From contig NZ_JACIBT010000004.1 in the NCBI RefSeq assembly GCF_014195445.1, positions 40,692 to 104,691 of the forward strand: 64,000 bases of DNA. Direction: 5' to 3'. The stretch comes from Garicola koreensis. Its GTDB lineage: Bacteria; Actinomycetota; Actinomycetes; Actinomycetales; Micrococcaceae. The notes beneath the pieces are model-generated. The model worked only from the letters and a program-made list of their open reading frames with translations. It did not search any database and was not told where the DNA came from. Below, in pieces: positions 25,545-34,715 of this stretch. Position 1 is the first letter of the stretch, and every line of letters starts with the position of its first letter. A program made the position numbers and the translations under genes.

Positions 25545-27465
25545 TGGTCGAGCAGCAGGCGTGTCCCGGAGTCGGTGCCGGCACATCCAGGACGGGAGAC
25601 CGGTCGAAGAAGCCCTCCGGCCGAAGCTTGAAACCGACCGTATCGACGGGCATAATCGGCCAATCCTCCACGCGTGGGAAGTGCGTCAGACCGAAGCTGT
25701 GCCAGACGACGATCTCTTCGCCGTCCACGCTGCGGTCCGCTGCGGTCCACGCGGGCAGCCCTGCCCCTCCGGGGTGCTGGTTAGCAAAGTCTCCGGTGGG
25801 GTACTTTTCGTCTTCGTGGTACTGCGAGACCCACAGTGCCTTGGAGGCGAAGTTCGCCCGCTGGTGAATGGATGATCCCTCCGCGGCCAACAGCGTGGGC
25901 AGCCCCTGCGGGTGCAGCTTGTATCCGACGGGAGCACCGAGCCGATTCCTGGACTCGGGGTTCGCGATCACCCAGGTGCGGCCCTTCTCCTGAGCACTGT
26001 CTCGCTGGGCCTGCTGTTCGGTGGAGAGCACGGTACGGCTGCGGGTGAAGGCGTTGCCGCGGGGGTTGGTCTCGGAGAACGGCAGCCGGACTGCATCCTC
26101 CTCTTCGACTCGGCACTTGCCGCCGTCAAGGGCGAAGTCCAACCGGGCGGAGAACAGGTGCTGGTGGAAGGGCGCACCCAGGCCGGGCGCCATCTCGGAC
26201 GCGAAATCCGTTGGGCCGTCCGGGATGGAGGAGGTGAACACGACGCCTGTGGCCTTGGCTTCGAACTCGATGGTGCCGTCCAGGTAGAGGTACCAGTAGA
26301 AGCCGTAGTCGTAGTTTCCGACGGTGGTGAAGAAGGAGATCACCAGGCGGCGATTGCGGCGGGTGTAGGACTCCCCGGTCCACAGCTCGGTGTGCTTGGA
26401 GAGGATGGACCAGTCCTCTTCATGCATGCAGATGCCGTTCTTGATCTGCCGCGGTTCACCCTGATTGTTGGCGACCCACGGAGAGAGGTAGGTGATGTCC
26501 CCCAAGCAGTCGCAGCCCAGCTCCAAGGAGTTGGCCCACTGACCGATCAGGTATTCTCCGGTGTCGAAGTAGTTCTGCCAGGACCGCACCGGTGAGGGGT
26601 CCCCGTAGGGCACGACCATCTCAGCGATGGCAGCGCGGTCCAGGATCGTTCGCTTGCGCTCCCCATCCTGGAAGGAAATATTGTGCAGCACCAGGCCTTC
26701 GCGCATATCGAACCCTACGTCCAGGCTCCACTTCTCCCATTCGACGTGATTTCCGTCGGTCACAGAGAAGGACGGCCCCTCCGGCTGGGTGATGGAGATC
26801 GGCTTCTGTGTGGTGCGGACGGGACCGGTGAGGTCCGGGTCGGTGAAGTTGCCGTGCTCGGCCGGTACCGGAACGTCTTCCAGGTCGAGAATCTGGTCCA
26901 CCACACGGTTGGTGACGTCGACGTAGGCCACAAGCCCATCGATCGGGTGAGCCCAGGCGGAGTCCTGCGAGTGCTTCTGGTGGAAGGCCAACCCCCGCAG
27001 GATCCGTCGGCCCGCCTCGTCGGGGTACTCGAACACACCCGCTGACAGCGGCGCTACACGGACCTCAGCGACTGGCAGCCCGCGGCGTTTGAGGATGGAG
27101 CGCCACTCAGCGTTCTCCGCAAGTACAGCCTCCACGACTTCAAACTCTTCCTCCAACACCGGAAGTTCGCCGTCGACTGCTGTGTCCAGCTCGGTCACGG
27201 AGACAACCGTCTGATGAGTAGCGGACACCACGATGTCCCGTGAAGTCCCTTCGGCGGTGTTCAGAACGAACACGCGAAAGCGGCGGTCTACCTCTACCTC
27301 TGCCCGCTCGGTCCCTCGGGGCGGGTCGATCAGTCCGAGGTAGGCGATGCGAGCCTCGGCAGGGAAGTAACCATCGTCCTTCAGCAGGGCGCGCACGGCG
27401 CTGATCTCTTCTGGGGTCTGCTGAGCGTATGCCGTCGTAACAGCGCTTGGCGTTTCAGTGGTCAT
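25513..27465 (-). CDS. Copper-containing primary-amine oxidase with a Cys-rich tail
   Basis: A 650-residue quinoenzyme that oxidises primary amines (tyramine, phenethylamine, dopamine class) to aldehyde, ammonia and H2O2. All key residues match Arthrobacter globiformis amine oxidase: the topaquinone precursor is Tyr385 in TVGNYDY, the catalytic base Asp301 in NYFDTGEY, and the copper ligands His434, His436 (FHQHLF) and His595 ([11 protein letters not shown]). N2 and N3 domains precede the catalytic domain. The last 16 residues are unusual, with Cys at 637, 638, 647 and 649 and a terminal His. No signal peptide, so it is probably cytoplasmic. A TetR gene with a palindrome between them is divergent. 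Confidence 0.95.
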   Translation of the reverse strand: MTTETPSAVTTAYAQQTPEEISAVRALLKDDGYFPAEARIAYLGLIDPPRGTERAEVEVDRRFRVFVLNTAEGTSRDIVVSATHQTVVSVTELDTAVDGELPVLEEEFEVVEAVLAENAEWRSILKRRGLPVAEVRVAPLSAGVFEYPDEAGRRILRGLAFHQKHSQDSAWAHPIDGLVAYVDVTNRVVDQILDLEDVPVPAEHGNFTDPDLTGPVRTTQKPISITQPEGPSFSVTDGNHVEWEKWSLDVGFDMREGLVLHNISFQDGERKRTILDRAAIAEMVVPYGDPSPVRSWQNYFDTGEYLIGQWANSLELGCDCLGDITYLSPWVANNQGEPRQIKNGICMHEEDWSILSKHTELWTGESYTRRNRRLVISFFTTVGNYDYGFYWYLYLDGTIEFEAKATGVVFTSSIPDGPTDFASEMAPGLGAPFHQHLFSARLDFALDGGKCRVEEEDAVRLPFSETNPRGNAFTRSRTVLSTEQQAQRDSAQEKGRTWVIANPESRNRLGAPVGYKLHPQGLPTLLAAEGSSIHQRANFASKALWVSQYHEDEKYPTGDFANQHPGGAGLPAWTAADRSVDGEEIVVWHSFGLTHFPRVEDWPIMPVDTVGFKLRPEGFFDRSPVLDVPAPTPGHACCSTNGTSNGCSCH

Positions 27466-27521
27466 GGTGAAACCTTTCCGCGGCGTAGGTCGCGAGTGAC
27501 TGTGCGGTGTGTCACGCTTAA

Positions 27522-27537
27522 ATCTACACTCGTAGAT
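27522..27537. promoter_or_regulatory. Operator between the amine oxidase and tetR genes
   Basis: Perfect 6-bp arms ATCTAC and GTAGAT flank ACTC, midway between the two divergent genes. A second inverted pair, GTGAC (27496-27500) and GTCAC (27511-27515), lies nearer the oxidase gene. The first is the likely binding site of the adjacent TetR protein. Role inferred. Confidence 0.65.
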
Positions 27538-27617
27538 AAAAGAGTCAAGAGGTTCCCGAAAATTCGTTGCGGCGGTCCGGACCTGAGATCATCAATAAGT
27601 CACCGAAAGGATGGAAT

Positions 27618-28229
27618 GTGCCCAAGATCGTCGATCATGACCAGCGCCGCCGCGATCTGATGCAGGCTACGCTGCGCATAATTGTCCGCCAGGGCCTCTC
27701 AGGGGCCACGATGCGGGATGTCGCCACTGAGGCCGGTTTCGCCAATGGTGCGATCAAACCCTATTTCGCGTCGAAATCCGACCTGCTCTCGGCGACCTAT
27801 CTGTACGTATTCAATGCGACGAACCGTCGGGTCGAGAAGGCAACCAAAGGGCGCAGCGGGCTCGCCGCGCTGGAGGCGTTCGCCGACGAAGTGCTTCCCG
27901 TCAGTGACGCCCTACGGGACGAAGCTCGGGTGGTCCTGTCCTTCTGGGGCGAGGTGGCGCAGAACGATCTGCATGCTCGAACCACCCAGGAGACGATCGA
28001 GCCGTGGCGCGCTCAGATCATCGGCTGGCTCGAACAGGCACACGAGCAGAATGAGCTGGCGGCCGACATCGACATCTCGACCGAAGCGGACATGCTGATC
28101 ACATACATGATGGGCGCCCAGGTGAACCGTATCGCCGTCGCGGACCGCTTTGACGGCCCCGCCTTCGCGGCGCAGCTGACCTACTACTTGCGTCGCCTGC
28201 GATCGCGAAGAGAGGACTCTGCTTCATAG
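27618..28229 (+). CDS. TetR-family regulator, BetI-like
   Basis: About 203 residues from GTG 27618, where AAAGGATGG provides a ribosome site and the protein begins VPKIVDHDQRRRDLMQAT, much like BetI. The helix-turn-helix is ATMRDVATEAGFANGAIKPYFASKSDLLSATY. The C-terminal ligand domain resembles the BetI/TetR_C_6 group. It is divergent from the amine oxidase gene and likely represses the amine module until the amine or aldehyde is present. The frame extends upstream to 27567 but without family-like residues. A strong terminator follows at 28289-28323. Confidence 0.87.
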   Translation: MPKIVDHDQRRRDLMQATLRIIVRQGLSGATMRDVATEAGFANGAIKPYFASKSDLLSATYLYVFNATNRRVEKATKGRSGLAALEAFADEVLPVSDALRDEARVVLSFWGEVAQNDLHARTTQETIEPWRAQIIGWLEQAHEQNELAADIDISTEADMLITYMMGAQVNRIAVADRFDGPAFAAQLTYYLRRLRSRREDSAS

Positions 28230-28288
28230 GGTGAGGGATGCCCGCCAGAAGGTCCTGAAGCACATGTCGACCGCCCCGCCGGGGGCAC

Positions 28289-28323
28289 GAGAAAGGGGGC
28301 CGTTCGACTGGCCCCCCTTTCTC
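28289..28323. terminator. Bidirectional terminator between tetR and the ABC ATPase gene
   Basis: A stem of about 13 bp (GAGAAAGGGGGCC against GGCCCCCCTTTCTC) with an 8-nt loop lies between convergent genes. The A-rich and T-rich bases at the stem foot allow function in both directions. Confidence 0.8.
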
Positions 28324-28342
28324 CCATACACATCGTAATCGG

Positions 28343-29134
28343 CTACTGCAGCATGGTCTTGTCGTCAACCACGGCGCCCTTGATCTTGCTGAACTCGGCC
28401 AGCAGATCCCCGGGAGCGAGTTTCTCCTTCTCCTCGTCAGAGACGTCGAGGATGATGCGGCCCTCGTGCATCATGATCAGCCGGTTGCCCACCTCCAGGG
28501 CCTGAGCCATGTTGTGGGTGACCATCAGTGTGGTGAGCTTCTGTTCCTTCACAATCTTGGTGGTCAGCCGGGTCACCAACTCGGCCCGCTGAGGGTCCAG
28601 CGCCGCGGTGTGCTCATCCAGCAGCAGGACCTTCGGCTGGGAGAGGGTGGCCATCAGCAGACTCAGTGCCTGTCGCTGACCTCCCGAGAGCAAGCCGACT
28701 TTAGCCCTCAGTCGATCCTCCAGCCCCAGTTCCAGAACTTTCAGCGCTTCGGCGAACCGCTCGCGCTTCGAGGCGGTGACCCCCAGGCGCAGTCCTCGGC
28801 TGTAGCCGCGCCTGTCGGCCAGGGAGAGGTTCTGCTCGATGGTCAGGTTTGGGCTGGTCCCCGCCATGGGGTCCTGGAACACCCGGCCGATTTGAGCGGC
28901 CCGCTGGTGCTCCTTGAGCTTGGAGACATCTCGATTCTCCAGCTCAACGACGCCCTTCTCCTGGGTGATGCGTCCGGCCACGGTGTTGAGCACCGTGGAC
29001 TTTCCGGCACCGTTGGAACCGATGACCGTGACAAAGTCCCCGGCGGCCAGTTGAAGATTCACATCATCGAGGGCGCGTCGTTCGTTGACCGTTCCCGGAA
29101 AAAAGGTCTTCGAGACTTCAGAGACGTTCAGCAT
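28343..29134 (-). CDS. ABC transporter ATP-binding protein (TrpZ-like)
   Basis: A 263-residue ABC ATPase with Walker A GSNGAGKSTVLNTVAG, signature LSGGQRQALSLLMA and Walker B KVLLLDEHTAALDP. It is the last gene of a substrate-binding protein / permease / ATPase set on the minus strand, three bases after the permease stop. Its partners belong to the TrpXYZ class, which imports aromatic amino acids in some bacteria, so it probably energises uptake of an aromatic compound. Confidence 0.9.
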   Translation of the reverse strand: MLNVSEVSKTFFPGTVNERRALDDVNLQLAAGDFVTVIGSNGAGKSTVLNTVAGRITQEKGVVELENRDVSKLKEHQRAAQIGRVFQDPMAGTSPNLTIEQNLSLADRRGYSRGLRLGVTASKRERFAEALKVLELGLEDRLRAKVGLLSGGQRQALSLLMATLSQPKVLLLDEHTAALDPQRAELVTRLTTKIVKEQKLTTLMVTHNMAQALEVGNRLIMMHEGRIILDVSDEEKEKLAPGDLLAEFSKIKGAVVDDKTMLQ

Positions 29135-29137
29135 GAC

Positions 29138-30079
29138 TCAGCGCACCTTCTCCCCGTGAGTTTTGGCTTCGGATGTCAGCGTGGCATCCCCCGCGGCGTC
29201 CAACGCGGTCCGGTTCTTGCGCCACTGGGCGATGCGCTGGAATCCCTTCCACTGCGGCAGCAGCAGAGCGGCGACGACCAGCACTGCTGACATCAGTTTC
29301 ATGTCGTTGGGGTTCAGCCCCACGTTGAGCGCGAACTGGATAGCCAGCCGATAGACCACCGCTCCCAGCACCACTGCCAGTGTGGCCTGCATGACCACCC
29401 GGGTGCCGAAGATCGCCTGTCCCACGATGACCGAGGCCAGTCCCACCAGGATCAGGCCGATGCCCATACCGATATCGGCGAAGCCCTGGAACTGAGCGAC
29501 GATGGCACCGCCCAGCCCCACCAGACCGTTGGAGATCATCAGGCCGATGATCTTCATCCGGTCGGTGGAGACTGCGAAGGAGGTGATCATCTGTTCGTTG
29601 TCGCCAGTGGCCTGCAGAGCCAGGCCGGAGTCGGTGTGCAGAAACCAGTCGATGATGAGCTTAAAGACCAGCGCCATGGCCACCAGCACCAGCACCGAGG
29701 TCCACCCGGATCCCGCGACGTCGCGAAGGCCCGAGATGAGCGTGTCCTCACCCAGCAGGGGAATGTTGGCCCCGCCCATGATGCGCAGGTTGATCGAGTA
29801 CAGCCCGATCATCGTCAGGATGCCGGCCAGCAAGCCGTTGATGTTTCCCTTGGTGTGCAGCAGGCCGGTGATCAGCCCCGCCAGGGCGCCCACCACGAAG
29901 GCCGCGGCAGAGGCTAGGAACGGGTCAGTTCCGTTGACGATGAGGACGGCCGCGGTGGCGGCTCCCGAGGTGAAGGAGCCGTCCACCGTCAGATCAGGGA
30001 AGTTCAGAATCCTGAAGGTCAGGTAGACCCCGAGCGCCACCAACGCATAGATCAGGCCTAGTTCGAGCGCAGTGATCAT
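29138..30079 (-). CDS. ABC transporter permease (TrpY-like)
   Basis: A 313-residue permease of the branched-chain amino acid/ribose type with eight to nine hydrophobic segments. It opens LELGLIYALVALGVYLTFRILNFPDLTVDGSF, a hallmark of permeases paired with PF04392-type binding proteins, and has an internal GLVGLGGAIVAQFQGFADIGMG segment. The start overlaps the binding-protein stop by one base. The charged tail (after about 285) is cytoplasmic. Cargo is inferred from the binding protein. Confidence 0.9.
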   Translation of the reverse strand: MITALELGLIYALVALGVYLTFRILNFPDLTVDGSFTSGAATAAVLIVNGTDPFLASAAAFVVGALAGLITGLLHTKGNINGLLAGILTMIGLYSINLRIMGGANIPLLGEDTLISGLRDVAGSGWTSVLVLVAMALVFKLIIDWFLHTDSGLALQATGDNEQMITSFAVSTDRMKIIGLMISNGLVGLGGAIVAQFQGFADIGMGIGLILVGLASVIVGQAIFGTRVVMQATLAVVLGAVVYRLAIQFALNVGLNPNDMKLMSAVLVVAALLLPQWKGFQRIAQWRKNRTALDAAGDATLTSEAKTHGEKVR

Positions 30080-31155
30080 TATTCGTCGTCGTCGCCCTCA
30101 TCGCCGGCTTCAGCTGGGTCCTCAGCGTCAACATCCTCGCCGACGACTACGTCAGCGCGGTCCATGACTTCCTGCGGGATCTCGATGCCCATGGCCTCGG
30201 CTGCGTCCGGGTTCACCGTCAGTTCCAGTTCCGAGAGAGTCTCCACGGCCATGCTGGCAGGGTCCTCACCATCCTGCAGGATGCGAATGGCCATCTCGCC
30301 GGCCTGAACACCCAGCTGGTGGTAGTCGATGCCGTAGGTGGCTACTGCCCCGCGGATGACCGAGTCGGCCTCTGCGGCGAGGATCGGAACCTCATTAGCC
30401 TGGCCGTACTGGATGACGGCTTCCAGGGCTGAGACCACAGCGTTGTCAGTGGGCACGTAGATGGCGTCAGCACTGAGCGACTCCACCCCCTGCTGCACCT
30501 CGGCGGAGGCGGAGATGGTGGCTTCCTCCACCTCGAGACCCAGCTCGTCGGCGGCCTCATTCAGCAGCTCCACCTGCACCTGGGAGTTCGCTTCGCCGGA
30601 GGAGTAGACCACGCCGACCGTCTCCAGGTCAGGCACAATCTCCTGCAGCAGCTCCAGCTGCTCAGCAACCGGGTTCATGTCCGAGGCGCCGGTGAGGTTG
30701 CCGCCGGGCTCATCCCAGGAGTCAACCAGTCCTGCGTCCTCCGGGTCAGTGACAGCGGAGAAGACGACCGGATCCTCAGTGATCTGCTGTGCTGCGGCCT
30801 GAGCAGTCGGCGTGGCGATCGCATGGATCAGGTCGTAGTCGCCCGAGGCGAAGGTGCCAGCAATGTTGGAGGCAGTCTCCTGCTCGCCCTGGGCGTTCTG
30901 CTCATCCCATTCGACCTCGATCCCCGCCTCCTCGAAGGCTTCCTTGAAGCCTTCCGCGGAAGAGTCCAGAGCGGGGTGGTTGACCAGCTGGGTGACGCCG
31001 ATCGAGTAGCTCTCGGCGGCTTCGCCGTTGTCTCCGTTGTCGCCGCTGCCGCCGTTGGCGTCGCCGTCGCCGTTTCCGTTGCCGCACGCGGTCAGCAGCA
31101 GGGCAGCAGCTGCGACCCCTGCGGTGAGACGTGCGCTTGAAGCTCTTCTAAACAT
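30079..31155 (-). CDS. ABC transporter substrate-binding lipoprotein (TrpX/PF04392-like)
   Basis: About 358 residues. A signal sequence ends in the lipobox LLTAC, followed by an acidic Gly/Asp/Asn-rich linker, then a two-lobed binding fold with the family segments YSIGVTQLVNHPALDSSAEGFKEAF, DLIHAIATPTAQAA, VVFSAVTDPEDAGLV and GIDYHQLGVQAGEMAI. Members of this family bind tryptophan or tyrosine in some species. A long acidic tail ends the protein. I chose ATG 31155 because AAGGAG then has 8-nt spacing; ATG 31161 is two codons earlier. The MHS transporter gene lies 49-55 bp upstream on the same strand, possibly in one operon. Confidence 0.88.
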   Translation of the reverse strand: MFRRASSARLTAGVAAAALLLTACGNGNGDGDANGGSGDNGDNGEAAESYSIGVTQLVNHPALDSSAEGFKEAFEEAGIEVEWDEQNAQGEQETASNIAGTFASGDYDLIHAIATPTAQAAAQQITEDPVVFSAVTDPEDAGLVDSWDEPGGNLTGASDMNPVAEQLELLQEIVPDLETVGVVYSSGEANSQVQVELLNEAADELGLEVEEATISASAEVQQGVESLSADAIYVPTDNAVVSALEAVIQYGQANEVPILAAEADSVIRGAVATYGIDYHQLGVQAGEMAIRILQDGEDPASMAVETLSELELTVNPDAAEAMGIEIPQEVMDRADVVVGEDVDAEDPAEAGDEGDDDE

Positions 31156-31210
31156 GGTCATTTCTCCTTAAAGGTGCGAATGGTGGATCGAGAGGGTGGA
31201 TCACGGTGTT

Positions 31211-32581
31211 TCAGTCAGCTTTGAGCTTAGGTGCCATCTTAAACTCCTCACGCTCACTGTCGTCCTGCAGGTTGATGCCCTGCAGCTTCTTGGGCACCAC
31301 CGAGACGGCCAGGAACGAGATGATAGCCAGCCCGGAGATGTAGAGGCCGATCATCCAGGACTGACCGGTGCCATCGAGGATCGCCTGGGCGATCATCGGA
31401 GCGAACGCGCCGCCGATGATCGAGCCGAAGGCGTAGCCGATGGAGACCCCGGAGAACCGGATGGAAACCGGGAACATCTCTGCATACAGCGCAGACTGCG
31501 GGCCGTAGGAGGGCCCCAGCCCCATGGTGAGAACGACGATCGCCAGCGTGAAGATCCACACCACCCCGGTATCGATGAGGAACCACATGGGGATCGCCCA
31601 CACGATGATGATGCCGTAGCCGATCTGGAAGGTGAGAACCCGTCCGATCCGGTCGGAGATCCATCCGCCGAACACGGTGAAGATGAACCAGCCCACACCG
31701 CCGATGAGTGAAGCAGTGAGCGTCTCGGTGCGCGACATTCCCAACGACGAAGCGCCGTAGGCTGCGAAGAACGCGATGACCAAGTAACCGGCTGCATTGT
31801 TGGCTGCGAAGATCAGGGCGGCGAGAAAGGTGTACTTCTTGTGGGTGGTGACCAGCTCCTTCAGCGGCGCTGAGGATTCCTTCTTCCGCTCCTTCATCTC
31901 GGTGAAGACCGGGGACTCCTCGACCCGGCGGCGGATCAGGTAGGCGGCCACGATCAGCACGAAGGAGAAGATGAACGGTACGCGCCAGCCCCACTGGAGG
32001 AACTGCTCCTCGGTGAGGAATGCGTTGAGGCCGAACATGAACAGGGTGGCTAGGATCATGCCCAGAGGAACGCCGATCTGGGGGTACATGCCGAACAGCC
32101 CGCGCTTATGGCGAGGTGCGTGCTCCACCGAGAGCAGTGCGGCACCGCCCCACTCACCGCCGGCGGAGAGGCCCTGGATCACACGAAGAACGATCAGCAG
32201 AAGGGGGGCAGCCATGCCCCAAGTGGCGTGCGTGGGCAGGACGCCGACGAGGAACGTCGCACCACCCATACCCATCAGGGTGATGACCAGGACTACTTTG
32301 CGTCCGAACCGGTCACCGATCCACCCGGCCAGGATCGCTCCCAGCGGCCGGAAGAGGAATGAGATGCCGACTGAGGCCCAGGCAACCAGCTGCGCCAGGG
32401 TTTCACTCTCCTCCCCCAACGGCTCGAAGTACAGCACCGCCAGAACGAATCCGGCAGCCTGCGCGTAGATGAAAAAGTCATACCACTCGATCGTGGTGCC
32501 CACCAGAGTTCCCGCAAGGACCTTCTTCTCCTCGCGAGTCACCTGATGGCCCTCATTGCTGAGGTATCCCTGCTGACTCAT
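31211..32581 (-). CDS. MFS transporter of the metabolite:H+ symporter (MHS) family
   Basis: About 456 residues and 12 membrane spans, opening GTLVGTTIEWYDFFIYAQAAG as MHS transporters do, with the loop motif AGWIGDRFGRKVVL and the GLSAGGEWGGAALLSVEHAP segment. MHS proteins co-transport organic acids and zwitterions with protons. I start at ATG 32581, six bases after GGAGG; the frame runs up to 32668 without family residues. The perfect PaaR-like palindrome about 110 bp upstream suggests uptake of phenylacetate or a related arylacetate. The cargo is inference. Confidence 0.88.
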   Translation of the reverse strand: MSQQGYLSNEGHQVTREEKKVLAGTLVGTTIEWYDFFIYAQAAGFVLAVLYFEPLGEESETLAQLVAWASVGISFLFRPLGAILAGWIGDRFGRKVVLVITLMGMGGATFLVGVLPTHATWGMAAPLLLIVLRVIQGLSAGGEWGGAALLSVEHAPRHKRGLFGMYPQIGVPLGMILATLFMFGLNAFLTEEQFLQWGWRVPFIFSFVLIVAAYLIRRRVEESPVFTEMKERKKESSAPLKELVTTHKKYTFLAALIFAANNAAGYLVIAFFAAYGASSLGMSRTETLTASLIGGVGWFIFTVFGGWISDRIGRVLTFQIGYGIIIVWAIPMWFLIDTGVVWIFTLAIVVLTMGLGPSYGPQSALYAEMFPVSIRFSGVSIGYAFGSIIGGAFAPMIAQAILDGTGQSWMIGLYISGLAIISFLAVSVVPKKLQGINLQDDSEREEFKMAPKLKAD

Positions 32582-32689
32582 AGTGCCTCCGTTGGCGCCT
32601 GCGCTCGTACTGTTTAAAGGAGCAACCCCGACATGAAGAATCATGCTCGACAATGTGATTGGGGTCACTGTGCTTGTGTACTCTAACAG

Positions 32690-32711
32690 ACTTACCGACC
32701 GGTCGGTTAGT
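32690..32711. promoter_or_regulatory. PaaR-like (TetR) operator, copy 3, perfect match
   Basis: The 22-bp palindrome reads ACTT, ACCG, AC, CG, GT, CGGT, TAGT and fits the recalled PaaR consensus at every defined position. It lies upstream of the MHS transporter and, probably in the same operon, the TrpXYZ-like ABC genes. Confidence 0.75.
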
Positions 32712-32769
32712 AAGTGATCGAGCGTGGTGGCTCGAGCGGATGGTATGAGCGCCGTCAGGGCGAAAAGTG

Positions 32770-34542
32770 TCAGTCGGTCAGCTGCTCCAGAAGATCGCGT
32801 GCCACGGCGTCAGCATCGGCCAACGTCTGGGCGGTGACATGCGCCTCACCTCCGGCTTCGGCCGCGATGGCAGTCCCCCACTGCACCGAAGACAGCTGCA
32901 GTCCCAGCACGTAGACCCCACCCACGGGCTGGCCCTGGCAGTCGAGCAGCCGGTAGGGCTGGCCGGACACGTCGAAGCCCTTGTGCACGTGAGTCTCAGA
33001 GTCGACGTCGAAGCTGGCGGGCCGAGCCAGTCCACTGCTGAGCATGTCAGTGACCAAAGGTGATCCTGCTTGGGTGATGCGGTTGGGCGGCATCATCGCT
33101 TCGACCATGTGCTGTGCGGTGTAGCGGGCTCCCGCCACGGCAGCAGAGTCGGCGATGAAGCGGCCATCCTTCCGGTCCACCCCGTAGACGGGGTCAGGAC
33201 CCAGAAACTCCACGACGCCGGCCCGCACCAAGGCGGCCAGCTCCTCGATGCGCTGCAGCGGCGGGCCGCTGGCCAGCCCCTCAATCAACGATTCGAACCA
33301 CCCCTCGACGTCGTGCAGCCTGCTCGCCGCAGTGATGAGCCCCTGGGTCAGCAGCGGTTTGATGCGCAGCCGCGCGGCATGCACAGCGTTGAGAGCCATC
33401 TTCTCGGGACTGCGCTCAGCGGCCTGCGCACTGGTCGCATCCTCAACCAGCCAGCTGCGCATCTGCTGCTGGTAGTCAGCATGAGAGGTGAAGGTCCGGT
33501 GGGCGAAGGGATGAGCGTAGTCGTCGACGTCAAACGCCGCGTCGGTGCCTCCTGCCCGCCGGTACACCACCAGGGCATCGGCCTGGATCAGCGGCCAGAG
33601 GTTCTCGACGAAGTCCAGCTGAGTGCGCTGTTCCAGCAGCTGGTCAATGCGCTGCTGGGTCAGGTGCTCAAGCTCGACGACTGCCGGTACGACGCCCTTC
33701 GCAGTGGTCTTCGCGCGGTATGGGGTGCCGCGACGAGCCCCGGCGATGATCACCGGCTCCCGGCCCGACGGCAGATAGTCGTACCGAGACCCGGGCCCGG
33801 CGTCGTGGTGTTCTTCGAACTGGCCACCCCGGCCGACAGTCAGCTGGATCAGCAGGTCGAAGAAGTTCAGGCCCATGCCGCGCACCAGGACGTTCTCTGC
33901 CGCGGGGAAGTCGTCATAGTCCACGTCCGTGGGGATCGCGGCGCCCTGATAGTGCAGCCCGGCCTCGGCAGCGGTGCGTGCCAGCCGGCCGCTGGGACCG
34001 CTGGGCTCGGCCGCCAGGTGCCCCAGGGCCAGAACCACCGCATCCGCCTGGTGCCAGCTGCCCTCAGTCTGCATCCGGTAGCCGCACTGGTGCTGCCGCA
34101 GCGCCGTGACCTCCGCGGCAATGTGCTCCACAGCTGCCCCGCGTCCGCGCAGGCGGGCACTGACCTCTTTGCTCAGCCAGGCCAGGTAGTGGCCGTAGTG
34201 GGCGCGGGCGGGGAAGTCTGCGTCGTCGTACTTCAGCCCGTTGAGCGTGGCGTAGTCCATAAAGCTCATCGAGCACGACGACGCCGGCAGAGCCTCCTGG
34301 GTCTCACCGGTCGGGGCCGCTGTGGGGTAGCTGGCTGGAGTGTTCATCAGGTACAGCGGTGACTGCTCGGGATTCCAGACCTTTCCCGGTCCGTGCGGAG
34401 CGGGGTCGAAGACCTTGATGCGCAGCCGTGGCCGATCGTTGGGCGCGATCTGCTCGATGTGTGCCAGCAGGCGCTCCAGGAATGAGGTTCCACGGGGGCC
34501 AGCACCGACGACGGCGATGACACGTTCCGCGCTGCTGCTCAT
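32770..34542 (-). CDS. FAD/NAD(P)-binding protein (FAD-NAD(P)-binding domain family)
   Basis: A 590-residue protein of the family often annotated as FAD/NAD(P)-binding protein. The N-terminal dinucleotide motif is AVVGAGPRGTSFLERLL and a second nucleotide-binding region appears near residues 205-240 (VLVRGMGLNFFDLL). The C-terminus YVLGLQLSSVQWGTAIAAEAGG is typical. Relatives look like N-hydroxylating monooxygenases, but no substrate is known to me. GAGGA precedes the ATG. It is upstream of the MHS gene with a 188-bp gap that includes the PaaR-like operator, so it is probably a separate transcription unit. Confidence 0.8.
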   Translation of the reverse strand: MSSSAERVIAVVGAGPRGTSFLERLLAHIEQIAPNDRPRLRIKVFDPAPHGPGKVWNPEQSPLYLMNTPASYPTAAPTGETQEALPASSCSMSFMDYATLNGLKYDDADFPARAHYGHYLAWLSKEVSARLRGRGAAVEHIAAEVTALRQHQCGYRMQTEGSWHQADAVVLALGHLAAEPSGPSGRLARTAAEAGLHYQGAAIPTDVDYDDFPAAENVLVRGMGLNFFDLLIQLTVGRGGQFEEHHDAGPGSRYDYLPSGREPVIIAGARRGTPYRAKTTAKGVVPAVVELEHLTQQRIDQLLEQRTQLDFVENLWPLIQADALVVYRRAGGTDAAFDVDDYAHPFAHRTFTSHADYQQQMRSWLVEDATSAQAAERSPEKMALNAVHAARLRIKPLLTQGLITAASRLHDVEGWFESLIEGLASGPPLQRIEELAALVRAGVVEFLGPDPVYGVDRKDGRFIADSAAVAGARYTAQHMVEAMMPPNRITQAGSPLVTDMLSSGLARPASFDVDSETHVHKGFDVSGQPYRLLDCQGQPVGGVYVLGLQLSSVQWGTAIAAEAGGEAHVTAQTLADADAVARDLLEQLTD

Positions 34543-34715
34543 TCCTCGTCTCCCCCTCGGCAGTAGTTGCGGCCCCGACCTTTTGGGGGCCGACCTTCTG
34601 GACCCGCAGCAACATTACCGGGTGGGCGCCAGAACCTTGCTTTGATCTGGGCGGCTTCGACCCGCTAGTCTGTGTAGGCGCGTCGCGAGCGATGTTTTCG
34701 CACCTGACGCGTCCA

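Noticed and set aside
30079..30150. Frameshift or erosion at the acidic end of the binding protein
   Set aside because: The Asp/Glu tail is in frame up to the stop and overlaps the permease start normally; acidic tails are common in salt-adapted proteins.
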